From the NCBI RefSeq assembly GCF_932526225.1, contig NC_064048.1:1047340-1111339 (forward strand): 64,000 bases of DNA, read 5' to 3'. Below are positions 16,301 through 25,300 of this stretch, one piece after another. The notes under the pieces are model-generated. The model did not search any database and was not told the DNA's origin. It saw nothing but the letters and a program-made list of their open reading frames with translations. Numbering within the stretch: the stretch's first letter is position 1; the number at the start of each line of letters is the position of its first letter. The position numbers and the translations under genes are program-made. The DNA comes from Nematostella vectensis (lineage: Eukaryota > Cnidaria > Anthozoa > Actiniaria > Edwardsiidae).

Positions 16301-19300
16301 GGCGGATTCGGCCCCGGAATGCTCACGGATTACGGATTTTGATGATTGTTTCAGCGGATTGGCGGATTTTGAAAATACGGCGGATCACGGATCTGTTAAC
16401 AATTTGGGCGCGGATTTCGACTGCTTTGACGGTCGAATTTCGGATTTTAAATGAATTTCAATCGATGCTTTTGTTTATCTGTCAAACCATGCGGATCTAA
16501 AAATACCTGCGGATCCGCGGATTTGCCCCGAAAATGTTGCGGATCGGCGGATTTACATACCCCTATTCACCCCCCCCCCCCTCCCGTTAAAAATCATCGG
16601 AGATTGTTACGTAATCGACCGGAAGTAAGCTGGTGACAATGCGGCTTAAAAGAACATTCAAGAGAAGGTTTTCGTAACCGCTGAATGAGTTTCTTTTTGT
16701 TGTTATTTTGCCGCCAAAAGTTTGAGCGCGCTCGAGATTGCCACCGAAAAAAGTCGTCCATTGATGATCTCAACCATGAGTAATCTAAATACTCTGCTTC
16801 TGCGCATGCGCCGTTCAGACGTTGCTAATCAACCGATACTTAGTGCAAGTCTGCATGGAGCACCGTGTTTACCTAGGTCTATTGGCTGTGAATTTGCTGA
16901 CAAGACATGGAGCACCGTGTTTACCTAGGTCTATTGGCTGTGAATTTGCTGACAAGACATGGAGCCCCGTGTTTACCTAAGTCTATTGGCTGTGAATTTG
17001 CTGACAAGACATGGAGCACCGTGTTTACCTAGGTCTATTGGCTGTGAATTTGCTGACAAGACATGGAGCCCCGTGTTTACCTAGGTCTACTGGCTGTGAA
17101 TTTGCTGACAAGACATGGAGCCCCGTGTTTACCTAAGTCTATTGGCTGTGAATTTGCTGACAAGACATGGAGCCCCGTGTTTACCTAAGTCTATTGGCTG
17201 TGAATTTGCTGACAAGACATGGAGCACCGTGTTTACCTAGGTCTATTGGCTGTGAATTTGCTGACAAGACATGGAGCCCCGTGTTTACCTAAGTCTATTG
17301 GCTGTGAATTTGCTGACAAGACATGGAGCACCGTGTTTACCTAGGTCTATTGGCTGTGAATTTGCTGACAAGACATGGAGCACCGTGTTTACCTAGGTCT
17401 ATTGGCTGTGAATTTGCTGACAAGACAGACGTGACGGGTTCCGCATGAGAAATAAAGCGACAAACAGCGTAATTCGTCTGCGTAACGAGGGGGATCGAAG
17501 TCTAAAGGCAGCCGTGCATAGCTGTGCATGTTATTTTCAAGGCTGAAGACACCATGGATTCCGAATGATTTAAAGTTCGATTGAAGAAATAAAAGTCGAT
17601 TTTTGAAAGTTCGTTTGCAAAAAAAAAAAAAATAAGAAAGAACATTGAGCTAGACTTTGTTCGAGTAACAAACCAATCGCGAATCAAACGAACGCTTAAA
17701 GTTCAAAGGTATTCGATTACCGAACGTTTGATTAATAACGCCGAGATATATGATAGCAGGGAAAGTTCCGTATATCAGGTCACCGTGGTCTATTTCGAAC
17801 TGTTCTACTTTCAATTCTTATGGTGGATTGTAAATTTGCAATCAGCTCGGCATCGAACACATTATTGCTAACATTTCCCCCAATAAATATACACGCCCAT
17901 GCCCCTACAACATGTGTAGAATAAACAAGCGTCGGAGCGACGGTACCAAGAGGGTCGGTAATAACGAGTAATACTGCGAAACGGACTCCCCACAATGACA
18001 TTTCACTGTAAAATAATGAAATATGGGCTCGTCTTTCACTGAGAGACGGGGTCACGGTAAATACAGGTGACGCAAAGATAGCAATTGAGACAACAATGGC
18101 AGCATATCCGGCAGCCCGAGCAAGCCTACGAGAAGTTCCGCTATTGCGCAGGCTATCGCTGGTCTAGTACTTGAGGCTTACCAGAGCGAAATTCTGCCAC
18201 GTGTGAGCCTTGGATAGTTGAAATTACGAAACATATGCAGTCTACTTTGCCATGTTCATAAAAAGTTTAAGAAATTTTTAGAAATTATTTGTAAGTGAAA
18301 CTAAAAAAGGATGGGAATTCTATTTTAAATTCTATTTCTATTCTCATATCAGAGAAAAAATGGCCAATTTGGAAAGTGCTATGGGGTACAAGTTGCTTTA
18401 AATTATTTAAAATGCCAATAAAAATATTATGTTACCATAACCCACAAGGTCGCATAAGATTCCACCATAACGAAAAGGTTCGAAAATTTGTTTCCCATTA
18501 AGTATCAGAATGGAGTGAAGAATGTTATCATTTATTGTATTGATGTTTTGACCAGACTTTAGCTATTGCTACAAGAAGGTGGAAATACACTTAGATGATA
18601 TTTTTTTTTAAATACAACAGCAATGCATGTGTGAGTCTTCTAAAATCGTTGATTTAGATGGGAAAGAGAAAAACTCGTAAAATGAGTGTTAGACGGGTTT
18701 AAATACGAGAATCACCGTCATACTTTTCGTATTCGATTTATACCAACTAGAGCTAATTTGGAATGCTTTTATTTTGTAAAATTCTGTCCTAGTATTTATA
18801 GTAAATTTTATGTACATCAATAATAAATATTTTAAAATCTATACTTTGGACATTTATTAAGCGTATTTACAATTTATACAATAATGTCTTTCTTTCTCTA
18901 AAATAAATTATGCAACCCACTGACTAGAAAAAGGCTGTTTCCATACTTGCATTTCTCGCTGATTTATAAATTGGTCTATTTTAGCACAGTTCTTCTTTGA
19001 TCTTCCTCCATAAATACACGGTTTAGTGACTAGAAAAGCGCGCGGTAATAATACTGTCTGACTTTTATTCTTCTAGCCGGTGTCCTAAAAAAAGAATTTC
19101 GTCTTGTGGTGAATCCTTTTCGTTTCGCTGTTGACAGCAATTTGAGCCAAGAGCGCAGTGAAAACCCCACCGATGTTGAGCCCGAGCTTGGCGGACGCTT
19201 CCGAGCAGAGAACACCACGCTCTCTACTCACTTTGCGCATCTGAGCACGAGTGCTCTGCCTAAGCTCCTCGCTAACAAGGTCTGTCTTATTACCGACCAG

Positions 19301-22300
19301 AACCATCGGCACGGTCTTTCCCTTGATATACACGATTTCCCTCTGTAGTTCGAGCGCCTCTTGTAACGAGGCTTTCTCGTCAACGGAGTACACCAAGACA
19401 AAGGCGTCTGCGTTTTGAATCGTCAACTTCTTCATGGCCGGGAACGGGTACGACCCAGCAGTATCCATAATTTCAAGGAATGCGTTAAAGTCCTTGCTCA
19501 GAGTGACGGATTTCTCGTACAAGTCCCCGACAGTAGGCGTATACTGTTCCGAGAAAGTACCACTGATGAAGCGCTTGACAAGCGAGGTTTTCCCTACTCC
19601 GCCAGACCCCAGGACCACCACGCGGAACACAGCCGCGGGGAGAGTCAGGACGTCCCAGGAGTCTTTGTATTTCTTGGAGATTGTCTTCAGACTACAGCCC
19701 TTCTGGCAGAGCCTACTCAGGAATTGCGAACACTGGTGCTTGGCTTGGCGTAACACGGTCTCAGGGACGTGTTCAGTGACGGAGATAGCCTTGTGTAGCT
19801 CTACTCTTCTCTTCAGTGACGAAATAGTACCCGGATTCATGGTCTCTTGTGCCATTTCAGTCAAATCATCAGCAGAGACTCCCTGTTTTAACCCGTTCGA
19901 TATTATACCAGTGTGGCTATTGAGAATCGGCCTAGCGACCACAGCCATGGCCTCAGACGTACACGAGTGGCATCAGTAATGCTCTGTATCATAGTAAATG
20001 GCAGACTCGTGTAAGCGCGAGTCTTTTATACGCGTTGCACGTCACTAAGGTATTTATAGAAGCCCTGGGGAAAGAGTACGGTTACCGACTTCCGCTCAGC
20101 TACTGGCCTGTGTCATATTACCTGTTCTTTCAGCGCTCGATGGTATAACCGGAAGATAACTTTTCGTACTTCAGCATTTTCGAATCCTCTTTAACATACT
20201 TCTGTATTCACAGTTTGTCAGTAAACTTTGTAATTATAATAATAATTCATGTTTATTCACCCAATCTTTCGCAGGTAGTAGACCCTTTGACAGTTATAGC
20301 TAACTGAGTTACATTATTGTGTACGATAAAAGTCTTTCTCTCCCTCGCTTGAATCAAGATAATTTCAATGCAGTATAAGTTTTCGACTCTTTCGAATGTT
20401 GAAGTAATTTAGAATATATTGTGATTGATAAACATGAAAATTGAAATCAAAATTAGTTGACAATCCACGGTAGGATACGTTTATTTATAAAATATGCCAT
20501 TTTGATTATTAAAAAAAAGTGAAAATACTTTAATTACTTTATCCAAGGTCATATGATATTATTTACATGACAAATGGCTTGCCGTGGCCCTATTCGAGTG
20601 GGTTTTTAATTATTTGGGCAATTTAAACAAAGGACAAGCCAATTTTCTCCTCTAGTTCCCAATTGCCCTTGCCCGCGCTCTAGAATAGACGCCTCCAAGC
20701 GGTGTAAGACTGTGTTCGCTAAAAGGACCCCCTTACCTCACCTGTCCACCCCCTTCCCTTAACCCAAAAGCAAACAAAGACTACAAGACGTCTTCCTTTT
20801 TCTTTCCTTCTCTTTTTCTCGGATCAAAAGGTTAAATAAGCTAGACTTGGCTGAAAGGATTTTTCTAAAATTCAGTATTAGAAAGAGAAGTGCGCACATG
20901 ACCAATAACAATGATATTTGTGGGTGTTAAACCATACCCAAAACCAGACCAGGCGTTTCTTCTTAGTTAAAACATTTCTCCCATTTGTTGTTTTGTGTTC
21001 ATGTCGTCTAGTGTGCTTCTTGTTAATTACATGCTCGGATCAGTTTGTTTAAAGTTGTCTGCTCATTGCCCAATAATTAAACATGCATCGTTGATCATAG
21101 CCTCGAACATGATTGATATTGGGATATTGGACGAGGAAATAATAAGCATAAAAATACCAGTTAAGTAATAACTGGAAAATTCCAATAAAGTGAACATTGC
21201 AAGTCATGGAGCAAACACATCGACGTGATCCGTGTCTCGCAATTCCAAGAGACTGATTCTAATTTTCCCCTTTTAAAATCAAACCACCGCATGACCCGTG
21301 GTTTCGTAGGCTAAGAAACCCTTGCAAATTATGTGTTCATAATCTCAGTAGTGAATTTCAATCTATCCTACAACTAGAACATCTCAATTTTCTTTATAAC
21401 GTATCAAATAATACATGCATGTCTGAATAATCAAATCAAAACACAAAGCAACATTGCCACGCAAGTCGGATGTACGGACTGAAGCATATTAGAAAGAAGT
21501 ACGTAAATGAGGTGTTTTATGAAAAGTACGTAAAATAGCTATAAGTCTCGGTGATGCTTCTCACAGAAATGTCTATTTCGAATATTTTATATAAAAAACA
21601 CAGAAGGTGTAATGGGTGACGCGTACCACTTTATTGCAGACGATATTATTGTCTTTGTTGTTGCTGCTGTTGAGGTTGTTATTGAAATACCTATAGCTAT
21701 AGATACAACGCAAATCTAAACTATAGAACCAATATAAAAAAAAAACTGTGTAAATTGGAAAAAATAATCCCGGAAAAACGACGATATGAACGATATACAA
21801 ACTGGTTAAGTAAAGTGAAAGACGAATGAATAAGCTAAATATACCTGACATGATGAAAGCTCTAAGGAATGCACAAGGAGAGATAAATATGGCACATTTC
21901 ACATGCCACCCGGACAAGCCGAAAAAACAAACAAGTGCGAATGCTTTACTGTAAACGAGGAACAATCGCCTAGTTGACTCAAATTCTACCCACGAGAAAA
22001 TAAATTATGAAAACAATACTTTATTAAAGTCAGTTAGTTACACAGGTAGCCCAAGCAGAAGGTTTTCGTCCGAGATTGCATGCACCTTTCTGGCAACACT
22101 TCCCGCTCATTTAAATTTCGTAATATGTTTTCATTTCATTCTTAACTGAGCTAGTTCCCTAGGTGACGCGAAAATGTCGTGTACCATCTTGTGGAATTGC
22201 TCCGTAAAAATCGGGTTAATTTGGTACATACTATACTACTTAGACCCGCCGCAACAGGGTGCGAATGCAGCACGGGAATGCAAGCCTCGGGATGCTGCTC

Positions 22301-25300
22301 GGTTCATTGGGCCAATCCTTCATATGGACATACCAACTAATTTTCATTCATCGAATGTTAAATCGGCCCAGTTATATATGGAACTACTTTTTATAGCGCA
22401 ATACAGAGCAGCTCTGTAATGACTTATGAGACAAAGCTGTTCACTATTTGACCAGGTCAGTTTGCGGTAACCATTACCTTCGACAAACATGCTTATCAAA
22501 ATTTTTGAATCGATAACGGTCAGGAAAAGGAAATGCGAATCTAAATGAATAAAGGAAATAGCGTTCCTGGTGTTACACCCATGTCCTGAAAAAGTCCAGA
22601 CGGATGATTGATTGGTCTTTATTCTATTTTCAAATGTTCCTGAAAATGTCATTGTTAGTACTGGTTTGGAATTATGCGCATTGCTATTCTCGCGGTAGTC
22701 GTCTGAACTGCCAAACATATGACAAGACGATCTGCCTTAAACAATAAGAACTAAACATTAATCTATCAGGGTCTTCTGTTAGCAAAGTATGGATGCCCTC
22801 TCCTACAATGTCCACTTTATCTTTATTCTAACACATTATTTTTCATTTTATCATCGAAAAAAAATTAATATAAAAATCAGTATGTAAGGGTAAAGCTGGT
22901 ATAAAAAAAATAATCCTGAAAACGTGGCGGAAAATCAGTGAACTTTCTACCAACGCGTTATCTGATGCGCGGACAGGTCTACTAACGAGTTATCTCATGC
23001 TTTCAACCACAAACCAGATCAATCTAATAAGCACCCCATACTATACCCTGGGTACCCTGAGGCTCGAGATCCTAGCTACCGAGCCTCTGGTACCCAGGAT
23101 ACTCATACTAGCGAACCAGCGACACGTTACCACAAATAAAAACCAAGGAAATATCAGGGGAATGGATGTAAGGGGAGTAACGTAAGAGAGAAGAGCGGGG
23201 TTTTCCCTCAGTGACCGGAGTCTCGTCACTCGAGATCTATGTATAGTCGCGTCAGCTCAGGATCAATTTACAGCTGATGTAGCAAAACAACCAACGATAA
23301 AAAAAGTATACGGAAACGGAAAAGGCACTAGAAAAATAACAAACAGATAGCATTTTTGACCAAAAAACTATATTATTAGCATTCTACTTCAACAAAGCTG
23401 CGCAAACATGCAAATGAGCTTTGATAGGGTTATAGTGCGCCGATAACACCACGCTTGCCTTTGTTGGCTACGAAACATCACGTTGAATTACAATCCATTC
23501 TTCAACTAAAACAATGTAACTTCATTGATTGAAAAACTTAATTCAGTATCAAATACTGCAGGGAAATTATTATTTTTTAAATGATGAGAAATTTTAATTT
23601 CAAAACAAAAACAAATAATATGTCACGCTAGTCGGATCTAAAGACTTTAATAAAAAATACACAAAAGCATCATCAAATAATCGCCAAAATAACAAGAACC
23701 AAAACATATAAAGAAAGAACGTGGAGTCAAGCCAACAGGAAGATGATTAACAATGGTGTTTTCGTCCCCTTATGTCAAGTGATAGTGTTAGGAAACAAAG
23801 AAAAATCAAGGTAAACACACGCGGGTCAACAGGGATCGGCAAGCTCTCTTTCGTGTGAGACACGTTTTAAAAACAAGGCATAAACAAGCTTCAAAACAAC
23901 AACAAAAAGCTGCGTGAGGGCCAACCAGTTCTACTGTTCTGGGTCAGAACACAAGCAGAATAAACAAAGAATAGTTTTCAGCCAAGGGCTTACTTACTCG
24001 AAGCAGGGCACTGCAGTAAAGATAAACATAACACTAAACAGGATAAAAACGATTGCGTCATAAAATAGAGCGATGTGAAATATAACAAAGAAAAAAATAT
24101 AGCTGTGACTAAAAGATTATAGTTTAAAGATGTGATTTTTCACAACCTCTAATAGAAATGGGCATTCTTTCTCCCTATTCTTTAAAAAAAAACTGAAAAC
24201 ATTTTTGTCCGAAAATTCGTTTTCGTATCTCGGAAGATCTACCCGCTGATTCTACTACTCATTCCGTTTCATTCTTGTTTCTTTAGTTGTGTATTTGAAG
24301 CATTCTTGGATTAGGAAATTAAATACTTTTCCTAATACGAAAATACGAAATTTATTCACGAGTAGGGATGCTATCTCTGAGGCGAGTTCAAGGTCACTTG
24401 GCCACACAAACAATCATAAAAACTTCGCATTCGTAACCCAAAGGAAACCTAGAAAACAATAGTTTTAGATTGGGTTCTAAAAAAAGGAAGCTTACTTTAG
24501 GGTTAAATAGTGCTAATTGTGGAGGAAGGTTAATCCGTTCGCCGCGGAACTAAACTCTGTGCGTATACAAGAAGGAAGTGTTTAGACCGGAAGCTACAAC
24601 GCTCTCAAACAGTCAAACATAGTAAGTCAAACATAACATTACAGACAGGGGGTAAGCCGGGGGAGCGTAATCAACAAGACAACGTTATAATATTTTAACC
24701 AAAAAAACTGAAATCACTACTTTATTTTCCTTTCATGGCTCCTACGACAAAAAAAATAAAATAGGTAATTACTTTCAAAGCAGTTGTTTCATAACAGGTC
24801 GTGAACTTGTCAATCTTTTTTTCCGTGTTGAAAACGAGATGCCAAACGCTCAAGAGAAACACGACCCTCGGTCATTTTTTATTAAAACATAGTCTCTTTT
24901 AAACTCACACTGTAGAATGATTTCAGATGTTTTCGACTGATAATGTGAATCTGTTTGTTGCAGATTAAAGATTGGAATAATTGTATAAATAAACTTTAGG
25001 ATAGATAATAAAACAGAAGACTTGGTTTGTTTTTCATCTATACCATAAATGTTAGGAATGACATTCTTAGCACGGCATGGTGTAAGCGCTAAGAGGCTAT
25101 CTCCCTTCATCTGGGAAAACACTAGTAATCTTGGCAAGCAAAGTGGAATAAGAGATACCGAACAGTCCCTTGTTCTATAAAAACACTAGTGAGTTGGCAA
25201 GGTAGAGTGAAATAAGAGATACTGAACGAATCTTTGTCGAGTTTGTAAACACACTTGTCACCTTGGCAAGGAAGAGTGGAATAAGAGATACTGAACAGGA

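Noticed and set aside
19106-19979. Long plus-strand frames opposite the GTPase (including 19434-19979)
   Set aside because: They are antisense shadows of the Ras-like gene, whose G-box motifs fix the coding strand.
21573-21965. Hydrophobic 130-aa minus frame (possible membrane protein)
   Set aside because: Phe/Tyr/Ile richness follows from AT-rich DNA; no family motif, no promoter and no splice support.
22344-22718. 124-aa minus frame (MFGSSDDYRENSNAH)
   Set aside because: No recognisable domain; in a DENND5 intron where the flanking exon phases join without it.
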